A stretch of 64,000 nt of DNA. It comes from SIG78 sp036677805 (GTDB taxonomy: Bacteria; Verrucomicrobiota; Lentisphaeria; Victivallales; Victivallaceae). Each line of letters opens with the position of its first letter. Position 1 is the first letter of the stretch. The notes below the pieces were generated by a model, which did not search any database, was not told the DNA's origin, and saw nothing but the letters and a program-made list of their open reading frames with translations. Positions 8,760 to 17,390 of this stretch are shown here, one piece after another. Position numbers and translations under genes: made by a program. Where the stretch lies: assembly GCA_036677805.1 (NCBI GenBank), contig JAVBVS010000014.1:1-64000 (forward strand), read 5' to 3'.

Positions 8760-9511
8760 GTCAAAATCTCCGGTTGTTGTTCTGTAATCAATATGGTATG
8801 TTCAAAATGCGCCGATAAACTTCCATCCCGCGTCCGAATCGTCCAACCGTCGGCTTCGGACACCACCCGGTGCCCGCCGAGGTTCAGCATCGGCTCGATC
8901 GCCAACACCATTCCCGGGACCAGGCGCGGTCCCTTGATCGGCGTCACGAAATTCGGAATATCCGGCGGCTCGTGCAACCGCATGCCCACGCCGTGTCCGA
9001 CCAGCTCGCGCACAATCCCGAGCCGGTCGCACATGGCGCGCTTTTCGATCGCCCGGCTGATATCGCGGATGTAATGGTCCTTGACCGCCGCCTGGATGCC
9101 GGCCATCAACGCCTCCCGGGTCGCCCGCAACAGCCGCGCGGTTTCCGCCGGCAGCTCGCCGAACCCCACCGTAATCGCGCTGTCGCCGACCGCGCCGCCG
9201 TATGATACCCCGATATCGAGACTTACGATGTCGCGCTCCTGAACGATCCGGCTGTCGACGCCGATGCCGTGCACCACTTCATCATTGACCGAAATGCAGA
9301 TATTGCCGGGAAACCCCCGGTAATTCAGAAACGCACTCTCGCCGCCGACGGCGTGAATCAGTTCTCCGGCCAGCAAATCGATCTGCAGGGTCGTCATGCC
9401 GGGACGCACCAATTCGGCCAGACGGTCGCGGACCTCGGCGGTTTTGGCCGCCGCCACCCGGATGCGCCCGATTTCCTCGGGGGTGTGAACCACGCAATCC
9501 CGGAATCCCAT
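8741..9511 (-). CDS. map: Methionine aminopeptidase, type I
   Basis: This metalloprotease removes the N-terminal Met from nascent proteins. The 256-residue product has the pita-bread fold with all five metal ligands recognisable: D99 (SLDIG), D110 (VGDSA), H173 (GHGVG), E206 (AIEPML) and E237 (HFEHT). The substrate His is in VVHGIG near residue 81. There is no zinc-finger N-terminal extension, so it is the short type Ia. It starts 25 bp after adk ends and overlaps infA by 19 bp. Confidence 0.98.
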   Translation of the reverse strand: MGFRDCVVHTPEEIGRIRVAAAKTAEVRDRLAELVRPGMTTLQIDLLAGELIHAVGGESAFLNYRGFPGNICISVNDEVVHGIGVDSRIVQERDIVSLDIGVSYGGAVGDSAITVGFGELPAETARLLRATREALMAGIQAAVKDHYIRDISRAIEKRAMCDRLGIVRELVGHGVGMRLHEPPDIPNFVTPIKGPRLVPGMVLAIEPMLNLGGHRVVSEADGWTIRTRDGSLSAHFEHTILITEQQPEILTWPKMT

Positions 9512-9536
9512 AAAATCATCCCTTCTCCGACCCCGC

Positions 9537-10190
9537 TCAGCGCAACGCCGCGAGCAGGTCCTGAAACTTCTTGTCTTTATCGAGTTCGGTCAAGGGCACC
9601 AGCAAACCATTCCTGCGGTAGAAATCGATCAGCGGCGCAGTGCTGGAATGGAATACCTCCAACCGGCCCTTCGCCGTTTCCAGCGAATCGTCGGAACGCT
9701 GAATCAGCTCGCCGCCGCAAGCATCGCAGATGCCCGCCTTCGCCGGCTTCAGGCAAAGCTTGTTGAAAATCGCGCCGCATCTGGCGCAGGTCAGCCGCGC
9801 GGTCAAGCGCTCCAGCACGATATCGTCGGGCACATCGAAAAAAATCACCGCGTCCAGCGACTTGCCGATGGCCGCCAGAATCGAGTTCAACATTTCCGCC
9901 TGCTTCTGAGTCCGGGGATAGCCGTCAAGGATGAATCCCGCTTCGCAGTCGGGCCGGATCAACCGCGCCTTGACCATTTCGCCAACCAGTTCGTCGGTCA
10001 CCAGCTTGCCCGCATCCATGATCGCAGCCAGCTGCTTGCCCAGTTCGCTGCCCGAAGCCCTCTCCGCCCGCAGCAGATCCCCGGTCGAAATATGCGCCAG
10101 CGGCACCACTTCCTGAAGCATCTTGGCAAACGTTCCCTTGCCCGCGCCCGGAGCGCCGAGGAATACCAGATTGGTCTTTTTCAGTTTCAT
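9537..10190 (-). CDS. adk: Adenylate kinase
   Basis: The enzyme balances AMP, ADP and ATP. The 217-residue long form has a P-loop (GAPGAGKGT) and HISTGDLLR. It also shows GFILDGYPRT and a LID domain with a zinc-type CARC...CDAC tetracysteine set, usual in Gram-positives and many other phyla but not in E. coli. It stands first in the adk-map-infA run, 85 bp after hisS ends. In most genomes adk follows secY in the spc operon; that neighbour is missing. Confidence 0.98.
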   Translation of the reverse strand: MKLKKTNLVFLGAPGAGKGTFAKMLQEVVPLAHISTGDLLRAERASGSELGKQLAAIMDAGKLVTDELVGEMVKARLIRPDCEAGFILDGYPRTQKQAEMLNSILAAIGKSLDAVIFFDVPDDIVLERLTARLTCARCGAIFNKLCLKPAKAGICDACGGELIQRSDDSLETAKGRLEVFHSSTAPLIDFYRRNGLLVPLTELDKDKKFQDLLAALR

Positions 10191-10275
10191 TTCACCCTGA
10201 TCCTCTTGTTATCGCTTGAATCCCAGCTTTGAAATCCTGATTCCCATTCCATTTCGCGCAACCTCGCCCGCCCGT

Positions 10276-11538
10276 TCAACAGCCCAGCGCATCCCGCACC
10301 GCCTGCGCCAATTCCGCCAGCCCCACCTCGCGCTGTTCGGCGCTGCCGAGATCGCGCAGCACCGCCACGCCGCGGGCCAGCTCCTCATCGCCCGCGATCA
10401 CCGCGATCCGCGCATTGACCCGGTTCGCCGCCCGCATCTGCGCCTTCAGCGACTTGCCCGCGGGTTCGGTCATCACCGCCACGCCGTCATGCCGCAGCCG
10501 CTGCGCGAATTTCACCTTGAACTCTTCGGCGCGGTCGCCCAGCGCCGCCACGAAAACCATCGACAGCTCCGGCGCGGCGGCCGTCAACCCCAACGATTCG
10601 CGCGCCATCAGCAACCGCTCCATCCCGGCGGCGAAGCCCACGCCGACCACCGGCTTGGATTCACCGGGCAGCAGCAGTTCGTAACGACCGCCGCCGGCCA
10701 CCGCGTTCTGCGCGCCCAATCCCGCATGCGTGATTTCGAACACCGTATGCACATAATAATCGAGCCCACGCACCAGAAACGGATCGATTTCATAGCGGAT
10801 GCCGAGCCAGTCGAGGCGGCGGCAGACCTCCTCGAAATACGCCCGCGATTCGGCGCTGAACATGCCGGCATAATCCGGCACTCCGGCGATCACCTCGCGG
10901 CAGGCGGGCTGCTTGCAGTCGAGAATCCGCCAGACATTGCCTTCGAGACGCTTTTTGCAATCGTCGCACAATACGTCGAGATGACGCGAAAAATAATCCT
11001 TCAAGGCCGCCGCTGCGGCCGGCCGGTCCGTAGCCACGCCGCGGGTATTGAGTTTGAGCACGGCATCACTCAAGCCGAGCTCACCGAGAAAATCGAGCAG
11101 CATCGCGATGCATTCGGCATCCAGCTCCGGCGCCACCCGTCCCACATTTTCGGCCCCGATCTGATGGAACTGGCGGCGGCGGCCCGCCGCCGGACGCTCG
11201 CCCCGGAACATCGGCCCGGTGTAATAAACCCGCTGTTCCACCCCGTTGAGCACGTCGGTATTGAGCAATGCGCGCATCACTCCGGCCGTACCCTCGGGGC
11301 GCAGCGTCACGCTGCGGCCGCCGCGATCCTCAAAGGTGTACATCTCCTTCTGCACCACCTCGGTTTCATCGCCGAGACCGCGCTGGAAGACCTCGGTCGC
11401 CTCGAAAACCGGCGTCCGCAATTCGCCGAAGCCGTAACGTTCAAATACCTTACGCCCGGTCTCTTCCAGAAAACGCCACGCCCGCGCCTCTGCCGGAAAA
11501 ATGTCCGCAGTGCCGGGCAACGGTGCAGATTTCGCCAT
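10276..11538 (-). CDS. hisS: Histidyl-tRNA synthetase
   Basis: This class II aminoacyl-tRNA synthetase charges tRNA-His. The 420-residue protein shows LRPEGTAGVMRA (motif region that binds histidine/ATP), FRGERPAAGRRRQFHQ (motif 2), the histidine-specific signature LVRGLDYYVHTVFE, AGGGRYELL, and GVGFAAGMERLL (motif 3). A C-terminal anticodon-binding domain begins near residue 330. GAGGA precedes the ATG at 11538 by 5 bases. The gene follows the HU terminator and leads into adk-map-infA with an 85-bp gap. Confidence 0.97.
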   Translation of the reverse strand: MAKSAPLPGTADIFPAEARAWRFLEETGRKVFERYGFGELRTPVFEATEVFQRGLGDETEVVQKEMYTFEDRGGRSVTLRPEGTAGVMRALLNTDVLNGVEQRVYYTGPMFRGERPAAGRRRQFHQIGAENVGRVAPELDAECIAMLLDFLGELGLSDAVLKLNTRGVATDRPAAAAALKDYFSRHLDVLCDDCKKRLEGNVWRILDCKQPACREVIAGVPDYAGMFSAESRAYFEEVCRRLDWLGIRYEIDPFLVRGLDYYVHTVFEITHAGLGAQNAVAGGGRYELLLPGESKPVVGVGFAAGMERLLMARESLGLTAAAPELSMVFVAALGDRAEEFKVKFAQRLRHDGVAVMTEPAGKSLKAQMRAANRVNARIAVIAGDEELARGVAVLRDLGSAEQREVGLAELAQAVRDALGC

Positions 11539-11601
11539 AAATTCCTCTGCCGCAATATAAGTTCAAGCAACAGAACGTCCCGGATGCAATCCGGAAACGC
11601 C

Positions 11602-11651
11602 CAATAAAACAGCGTCGGGAGTCCCCGGCCGGAGGCCGGTCCACCGACGCT
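11602..11651 (-). terminator. Intrinsic terminator of the HU gene
   Basis: On the minus strand an outer stem (AGCGTCGG at 11611-11618 pairs with CCGACGCT at 11644-11651) encloses an inner CCGGCC/GGCCGG stem. It is followed by GTTTTATT. It lies about 135 bases after the HU stop and before hisS. Confidence 0.7.
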
Positions 11652-11787
11652 TTGCACTGGATTTCACGATCGCCAATCTTCCGGTTTCAAGACACAAGGG
11701 ATACGCTTCAACGTCTTGCCCCATCTCGGACCATCCCGGAATATTCATCGCCGACCGCCGAATCACACCATCGAAAATTCGGAACGC

Positions 11788-12090
11788 TCAATTCCGGAAA
11801 TTGGCCGGATTGAGTTTTTCGACTTCTTCCTTGAGCTCCTTGCCCGCGCGGAACTTGACCACGGCGCGTTCCGGAATCACCACTTCGTTCTGCGGCTGAT
11901 TCGGGTTGCGGCCCTTGCGGCTCTTGCGCACTTTGATTTCGAATACGCCGAAATTGCGCAATTCGATGGTCCGGCCGGCCACCAGCTCGGCGGCGATATA
12001 ATCCAACGTCTTCTGAACCACCTGAGCCACATCATTCTGAATCAGATCGGTTTCCTTGGCGATTTTCACAACGAGATCACGCTTGGTCAT
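11788..12090 (-). CDS. HU/IHF family DNA-binding protein
   Basis: This is a small nucleoid protein that bends and compacts DNA as a dimer. The 100-residue sequence has the family layout: helical N-terminus (MTKRDLVVKIAKETDL), GRTIELRNFGVFEIK, then the arm with a conserved RNPNQPQ-like tip, and VVKFRAGKELKEEV. Length is normal. AAGGAG lies upstream of the ATG at 12090. It has its own near-consensus promoter (12168-12196) and a terminator, so it is probably monocistronic. HU and IHF cannot be separated firmly from the sequence alone. Confidence 0.95.
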   Translation of the reverse strand: MTKRDLVVKIAKETDLIQNDVAQVVQKTLDYIAAELVAGRTIELRNFGVFEIKVRKSRKGRNPNQPQNEVVIPERAVVKFRAGKELKEEVEKLNPANFRN

Positions 12091-12139
12091 TTTTTCACTC
12101 CTTCGGTAGGCTGTTTTATCCGCTGAACTTCATTACTTA

Positions 12140-12153
12140 TGATGAATTCATCA
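12140..12153. promoter_or_regulatory. 14-bp perfect palindrome in the HU leader
   Basis: TGATGAATTCATCA is a perfect inverted repeat. It sits about 8 to 22 bases after the predicted HU transcription start and 50 bases before the start codon. It may be an operator for a dimeric regulator acting as a roadblock, or for HU itself. Confidence 0.5.
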
Positions 12154-12167
12154 AAAATCAGGACCAT

Positions 12168-12196
12168 AATTTATCACGCTTTTCCCGTTCCGTCAA
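12168..12196 (-). promoter_or_regulatory. Promoter of the HU gene
   Basis: Minus strand: TTGACG (12191-12196), 17-bp spacer, TAAATT (12168-12173), with TGA just before the -10. Both hexamers and the spacing fit a sigma-70 promoter. The start would fall near 12161. Confidence 0.75.
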
Positions 12197-12206
12197 ATAT
12201 TAAGCG

Positions 12207-13922
12207 TTATTTTTCCATACTTTTTTCACCGTCTCGCGGCAACCCCCGGCCGGCGCCCGTCATCGCCGCCCCGGCCGCAGCCGGAAATATTTTCTCCGGT
12301 GCTTCCGCCCAATTCCGCGGCAACCCCAGCGCTTCCGTCATCCCCGACACCAGCGGTCCGACCGCCTCCAGATAGTGCCGGATCTGCTCGCGCGTTCCGG
12401 TCACGCTGACCGCCGCCGCGCTGCCGCCGTCAACCGTCGGCACGGTCAGCTCCCCGATGGCCATGAAGCCGTTGCTCTGAAATTCGGTCAGCGGACTGAT
12501 GAACATTTCAGCCTCGCGCAACAGGGAAAGCCCCACTGTGCCGATGATCTCATTCAGCGCCCGCGGCCACAGACGACGCGCCACATGGTAGAAAAATGGA
12601 TGCATCAGGGCGCACAACTCCAGAAATTCGCTGGCCGCGCCCAAGCCGTTGCGCGCCTGAATCATCCGTTGATTCATCTCGCATTGGAACTCGAGAAAAC
12701 CGGCCAGCGGATCGAGCCGGTGATTTTTGGAAAACTCCAGCGGCCGGATCATCAGCAACCCCAGCTCCCGGTCGCCGTCGCCGCCCTTGCCCGGCCCCGC
12801 GTCGACCGGCAGCAGAATCTTGCGCCCGGCAAAAAAAGGGTGGCGCGTAAGCCCCCACATCACCAGACCGGCGACCGACGCCTTGCCGCCCATCTGCTCC
12901 TGATAGCGTGAATTCAGCCAGGCGCGCGCCGCCAGCAATTGCCGGAAATCGGCGAAAAATTGCGCCCGGAAAATACCGTCGCCGATATAGCGCACATCGG
13001 TATGCGAAAGCCCTCCGGCAGGCAGCGCCGGATAGCGGACCGGCCCCGCCGCACCCCAGTCGCGCTTGAGTTCGCACAAAAAATCGCGCATCGGCGCCCC
13101 GTCGACCGCCGCATGGTGGAACTGGCACCACAGATCAAGTTCCCGGAAATCCGCGGTGAACCGACCCACCGCACTCATCATGCCCCAGCCGGGATTGCGG
13201 AATTTGCGGAAATCCGGCATGGTTCCGCGCACCCGCGCCGCTTCGTTGTCGCCATTGCTTTCCGGCAGAACCTCGCAGAACAGAAACGTCGACCGCAGCA
13301 CCCGCCGCGCCAGCCACAACCGGCGACGGCGGCCGAAGTAGTTGAATTTGGCCTCCCGGCGCGCCCATGCCTGCAACCGCCCGGCGATCGCCGGCGCCCG
13401 CCGGTCCTCGGGCAGCCGCCGCAAAGCATTGCCGATCGTCCGGATTTCCTCCAGCACCGCCGGCAGAAGCCTGGAATCGGGCAATTCGCAATTTTCCCCC
13501 CCGGCATCGAAATAAGGCTTGAGCTCCACCATCATACCGTCGGCATCGACCCGCGCCAGAACCAGGTCGCAGAAATGACCGCGGTGCCGGGAAAACGCCA
13601 GTCTGCCCGGCTCCACCGAATAGCGGATCACCCGGGTTCGCCGGAGATATTCTGACAACTTCTCCGCCAATCTGAGCTCCGCCGTCGCCAATTCAGCAGG
13701 CGCGGAGTCGCCCGGCGCGGCGAATTGCAGCCGGAAGGTCGCCAGAATGAACTTTGAGGATTCGCCGCGCAGGAAAATACCGGTAATCTTGCGCCAGCCG
13801 TTTTCCTTGGCCCGGGCGCCCAGCAGCCGCAGAAACTGCAGAAATTTCAGTACGCCGATCAACTCCAGCGAGCCGGCGTACCAGCGGTCGAACAATTTCC
13901 GGAGTTTGGGTATCCGATTCAT
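12207..13922 (-). CDS. HHxxxDG acyltransferase-like protein
   Basis: The 571-residue protein carries FHHAAVDGAP (about residues 268-277). This is the HHxxxDG active-site motif of the CoA-dependent acyltransferase fold (chloramphenicol acetyltransferase, NRPS condensation, wax ester synthase and E2 acyltransferases). The sequence TVGLSLLREAEM and a C-terminal VSVTGTREQIRHYLEAVGPLV suit the second half of that fold. The N-terminal half is less recognisable and Arg-rich. Acyl donor and acceptor are unknown. The gene follows a lipoprotein lipase gene with a small gap, so lipid or ester metabolism is plausible. ATG 13922 has GGCGGG upstream; a TTG at 13958 inside the preceding gene is an alternative. 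Confidence 0.7.
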   Translation of the reverse strand: MNRIPKLRKLFDRWYAGSLELIGVLKFLQFLRLLGARAKENGWRKITGIFLRGESSKFILATFRLQFAAPGDSAPAELATAELRLAEKLSEYLRRTRVIRYSVEPGRLAFSRHRGHFCDLVLARVDADGMMVELKPYFDAGGENCELPDSRLLPAVLEEIRTIGNALRRLPEDRRAPAIAGRLQAWARREAKFNYFGRRRRLWLARRVLRSTFLFCEVLPESNGDNEAARVRGTMPDFRKFRNPGWGMMSAVGRFTADFRELDLWCQFHHAAVDGAPMRDFLCELKRDWGAAGPVRYPALPAGGLSHTDVRYIGDGIFRAQFFADFRQLLAARAWLNSRYQEQMGGKASVAGLVMWGLTRHPFFAGRKILLPVDAGPGKGGDGDRELGLLMIRPLEFSKNHRLDPLAGFLEFQCEMNQRMIQARNGLGAASEFLELCALMHPFFYHVARRLWPRALNEIIGTVGLSLLREAEMFISPLTEFQSNGFMAIGELTVPTVDGGSAAAVSVTGTREQIRHYLEAVGPLVSGMTEALGLPRNWAEAPEKIFPAAAGAAMTGAGRGLPRDGEKSMEK

Positions 13923-13947
13923 TTTTTTCAAGCCCGCCTGAACGGAT

Positions 13948-15387
13948 TCACGGCTCAACCATCAGAACATAGCGGAGATTGTCCATGAAAACATCGCTGT
14001 CCAGGATGCCCATATGCGCCCCCGGCAGATAGCAAACGCCATGCCAGAGGATCGGGGACTGCATCTGAAAGGACCAGCGGCCGCCATCCCGGAGATCGAA
14101 CCGCGCACTGGTCGCGGTAACCTTGCCGTCACCCGCTTCCTGGCCGGACACATGAACCCTGCCGTCACCCGGATCAACCACCAGATGATGGTTGGTCAGC
14201 ATCCCGTCGCCGGCAAAGAGGTAGAACCGGACACCGTAAGGCGGCGTCCCGGCCGGACGGCGCATCACCTCCTTGAAGCGCCGTCCCAGCGACAGACACT
14301 GCTCCAGATGGTTGTAAACCGCCCGTTCGCGAACCCCCGGAGACAGCTCCGGCATCAGCTCAGCCCAAAGTTCTCGGCTCTGATCCGAAAGCATGCCCCA
14401 GCGGTATTTTTTCCACAATTCGACATCGAAACAATCCACCGGAACCCCGGAACTCTTCCACAGAATCGAGCGCGTTCCAGGATCGGGCAGCATCTGGTAA
14501 TAAGACGGAAACGTGCCAATGACACCCGCCGGATAGACCGGCGCCATCGGCAGCATCTGGAGACCGTTGAGCAGCTCCAGAAAGGTGTCGGCATAACCGG
14601 CGTTGGGAGTGCTCACGATCACCACCTTGCTCAGATTGCGCGCCCCGCTCCAGTTCAGCTGCGGCAGCGGATCGTTGGCCCGGCCCAGCGGCTGCGCGCC
14701 ATACTCTGCGTAATAGCGCGCGACCAGACCGCCCATGCTGTGCCCGATCAGGTCGAAGCGAACATCGTAATCCTTGATCCCGTACAATTGCTCGTAACGC
14801 GACTTGAGGTACCGGCGACGAATGTCGATGAAATCCGAGAGCCGCGCGGCATTGGCGGCGATGTCCTGCCGCCAGTCGTAATAAAAAATGAACAGCGAAT
14901 AGAAATGCTTGCCCTCCGGCAACACTTCGCCTTCCGGCACATAGCCGGATTCGCGCAGCAGTTGGACCAGCTGCTCATAATTGTCGAGGTAAAAGCGGAA
15001 CCAGAAAAGTTCGATCACCGACCGGTCAAGCAACCCCGACGGCGCCACCGACCCGCCGACGGGATTGCTCGCATCGCCGCCCGGGCGCATCGGCAGCGCC
15101 AGCGTTTTGAAGCTGTTGCCGGTAAACATATCCCAGAATGAGAAACGTCCCCAGACCACCTTGCCGCCATCGCCGTAATCACGCAGCTGAGCTCCGAGCA
15201 ATCCATGAATCAGCACGACCGGATTGCGTTCGATGCCTTCATATTCAAAAGAACGCCGAACCGATTCGCAGTAAAGCGCCTTGGGTGCGACCTGGGTGGA
15301 TTGATACGAGCCGGATTCGGAAACCGCGCAGCCGGTCAACAGCGCCAATGGCAGTACAGCGGTCAAACATATCCGGGAAAATCTCAT
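13948..15387 (-). CDS. Lipoprotein lipase/esterase (alpha/beta hydrolase, LCAT-like)
   Basis: The 479-residue protein starts with a lipoprotein signal ending in LALLTGC, so it is probably anchored in the envelope. An alpha/beta-hydrolase follows: VVLIHGLLGAQL (oxyanion loop), DLIGHSMGGLVARYYAEYG (nucleophile Ser in GHSMG), a likely acid Asp in FAGDGMLTNHH or VVDPGDG, and a likely catalytic His in PGAHMGIL near the end. The spacing resembles LCAT/PDAT-type lipases. ATG 15387 is chosen because GGAGG lies 5 bases upstream and the signal peptide then starts correctly. A promoter is visible at 15427-15455. The acyltransferase-like gene follows directly, suggesting linked lipid turnover. Confidence 0.85.
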   Translation of the reverse strand: MRFSRICLTAVLPLALLTGCAVSESGSYQSTQVAPKALYCESVRRSFEYEGIERNPVVLIHGLLGAQLRDYGDGGKVVWGRFSFWDMFTGNSFKTLALPMRPGGDASNPVGGSVAPSGLLDRSVIELFWFRFYLDNYEQLVQLLRESGYVPEGEVLPEGKHFYSLFIFYYDWRQDIAANAARLSDFIDIRRRYLKSRYEQLYGIKDYDVRFDLIGHSMGGLVARYYAEYGAQPLGRANDPLPQLNWSGARNLSKVVIVSTPNAGYADTFLELLNGLQMLPMAPVYPAGVIGTFPSYYQMLPDPGTRSILWKSSGVPVDCFDVELWKKYRWGMLSDQSRELWAELMPELSPGVRERAVYNHLEQCLSLGRRFKEVMRRPAGTPPYGVRFYLFAGDGMLTNHHLVVDPGDGRVHVSGQEAGDGKVTATSARFDLRDGGRWSFQMQSPILWHGVCYLPGAHMGILDSDVFMDNLRYVLMVEP

Positions 15388-15426
15388 CTTGCCCTCCGTC
15401 GTCGGCACTCTGATTGTTATTCTTTT

Positions 15427-15455
15427 AAAATATCGCCTTAACCGGAGAATTACAA
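15427..15455 (-). promoter_or_regulatory. Promoter of the lipase gene
   Basis: Minus strand: TTGTAA (15450-15455), 17-bp spacer, TATTTT (15427-15432). It is divergent from the RNase promoter, with the two -35 boxes only 10 bp apart. Confidence 0.65.
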
Positions 15456-15465
15456 GTATTTCTCC

Positions 15466-15494
15466 TTGAAACTTGCGGTTTTGCGCGATAAATT
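15466..15494 (+). promoter_or_regulatory. Promoter of the RNase II/R-type gene
   Basis: TTGAAA (15466-15471), 17-bp spacer, TAAATT (15489-15494). The start codon follows at 15523, giving a short leader of about 20 bases that contains GGAGG. Confidence 0.75.
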
Positions 15495-15522
15495 ACCTCC
15501 GTTCATCCCGGAGGATTTTTTC

Positions 15523-17373
15523 ATGACGTTCAAGTTCGTTTCCGGCGCGCTGGTCGCCTATCGCGGAAAATGCGCCGCCATCACCGATATCGCCGGCGAC
15601 AAAATCACCGTCCGCCTCGCCGGCGGCGAAACCCGCAGCGTCCGGTTCAAGGATGTCGAACTGCTCCACCCGGGACCGGTCCGCGCCGTGCCGCCGGAGC
15701 TTCCTCCGGCACCCGGTGAAACGCTACTTCAGGAAACCGTCGCACTCCTCGACGGCGAAGAAATGGCTTTTCCGGAATTCGTCGAGCTCCTCTGGGGCGA
15801 TTTTTCTCCGGGTGCGGCTTGGGCCGGCTGCGAACTGCTGGCCGCGGATTGCTACTTCACCGGCACGACGGCGGACGGCGTCCGGGCCAACGCCCCGGAA
15901 AAGATTGCGGCGCGACTGGAAAAAGAGCGGCAGAAACTGGATCAGGCCAGGGCCCGGGAGGCGCTGATCGAACGCATCCGCACTGCCGCCGTGCTGCCGG
16001 AAGACCGCTCCAGCCTGCGCGAAATCGAAAATGTCGCCTGCGGCGAAAGCACCTCAAGCCGGCTGCTGCGCGATCTCGGCATCGAAGCATTGCCGGAAAA
16101 GGCGCAGAATCTGCTGCTCAAACTCGGCGTCTGGAATCTCTACGCCGACAATCCGTGGCCGCGCCGCTATGGCGTAAGCCTTGCCCCGGCCATGCCGCCG
16201 TGGCCGGCGGAACTGCCGGACGAACCGCGGCGCGACCTGACTCACCTGGAAGCCTTCGCCATTGACGACAGCGACAGCGAAGACCCCGACGATGCGCTCA
16301 GCATCGATGGCGACGGCGCGCTATGGGTCCACGTGGCCGATCCCGGCGCGGCGGCGACATGGGGCAGCGAACTCGAACAGGCGGCCTGCGCCGCGGGAGG
16401 GACGCTCTATCTGCCCGAACGCATCGTGCCGATGCTGCCGGAGGAAGCGACCGCCATGCTGGGTCTGGGGTTGAACGCCACCTCTCCGGCGTTGAGCTTT
16501 CAACTCCGCATCGGCGACGACGGCGCGGTGACGTTGCAGGATTTGACTTTGAGCCGGGTCCGGGTTGCCCGGCTTCATTATGAAGGCGCCGAAACCCTGC
16601 TTGATCAGGAAGGCCCGCTGAAACAAATTCACGGACTCACCGAGCGTTTCCGCTGTCGCCGCAAACAGAACGGCGCGGTGATGATCCAGCTGCCCGAAGT
16701 CAAAATCCGGACCGATGTCACAGCGCATGAGGTCCGGATCAAGCCGCTGGCCATGAACCGGGTCCGGGAAATGGTGGCCAATGCCATGCTGGCCGCGGGC
16801 GCGGCGGCGGCGCAACTGGCGGCGCAAGAAGGATTCGCGCTGCCGTTTGCCATTCAGCCGGAGCCGGAAATGAGTGCGCGGCCGGAAGATCTGTGCGGCA
16901 TGTACGAACTGCGCAAAAGCTGCCAGACCAGTCTGTTGAGCACCGTCTCGGGACGCCACGCCGGCCTCGGTCTGGAGCCCTATGCGCGGGTTACCAGTCC
17001 CCTGCGCCGCTATGAAGACCTGCTCGCCCACCTCCAGCTTCGCCGCCACCTCAAAGGCGAAGCCCCGCTCGGGGCCGAGGAAATGGACGCCCGGCTGGCC
17101 GTCGCCGAACCCGCGGCCAATCTGAGGCGCAAACTGGAGCGCCAGTGCAACGAATACTGGACCATGGTCTACCTTGCCGCCCGCCCCGGCTGGCAGGGCG
17201 AAACCATCCCGGTGGCCCGGCAGGACGACCGGATCACCTGGCTGATTCCGGAGCTGGCCTATGAATTCAAAAACCGTTTCGGCGGCAAAACCGTACTGGG
17301 CGAAGCGGCGACGGCAGTCCTGACCGGAGTCGATCCGGCCACGCTCAGCATTCAATTCCGCATCGGCCGCTGA
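15523..17373 (+). CDS. RNase II/R family 3'-5' exoribonuclease
   Basis: This 616-residue protein degrades single-stranded RNA processively from the 3' end. The RNB catalytic signature starts at residue 247: IDDSDSEDPDDAL. It supplies the metal-binding acidic residues D248, D254, D256 and D257. The block EPYARVTSPLRRYEDLLAHLQLRRHL is the second hallmark, with the conserved RRY(x)DLL. The N-terminal region is not a clear pair of cold-shock domains and the C-terminal S1-like part is short, so it is neither a textbook RNase II nor RNase R. GGAGG precedes ATG 15523; the in-frame start further upstream lies inside the promoter. It converges with the pyruvyl transferase gene 17 bp away. Confidence 0.9.
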   Translation: MTFKFVSGALVAYRGKCAAITDIAGDKITVRLAGGETRSVRFKDVELLHPGPVRAVPPELPPAPGETLLQETVALLDGEEMAFPEFVELLWGDFSPGAAWAGCELLAADCYFTGTTADGVRANAPEKIAARLEKERQKLDQARAREALIERIRTAAVLPEDRSSLREIENVACGESTSSRLLRDLGIEALPEKAQNLLLKLGVWNLYADNPWPRRYGVSLAPAMPPWPAELPDEPRRDLTHLEAFAIDDSDSEDPDDALSIDGDGALWVHVADPGAAATWGSELEQAACAAGGTLYLPERIVPMLPEEATAMLGLGLNATSPALSFQLRIGDDGAVTLQDLTLSRVRVARLHYEGAETLLDQEGPLKQIHGLTERFRCRRKQNGAVMIQLPEVKIRTDVTAHEVRIKPLAMNRVREMVANAMLAAGAAAAQLAAQEGFALPFAIQPEPEMSARPEDLCGMYELRKSCQTSLLSTVSGRHAGLGLEPYARVTSPLRRYEDLLAHLQLRRHLKGEAPLGAEEMDARLAVAEPAANLRRKLERQCNEYWTMVYLAARPGWQGETIPVARQDDRITWLIPELAYEFKNRFGGKTVLGEAATAVLTGVDPATLSIQFRIGR

Positions 17374-17390
17374 CCGCGCGGAAAGCATAT

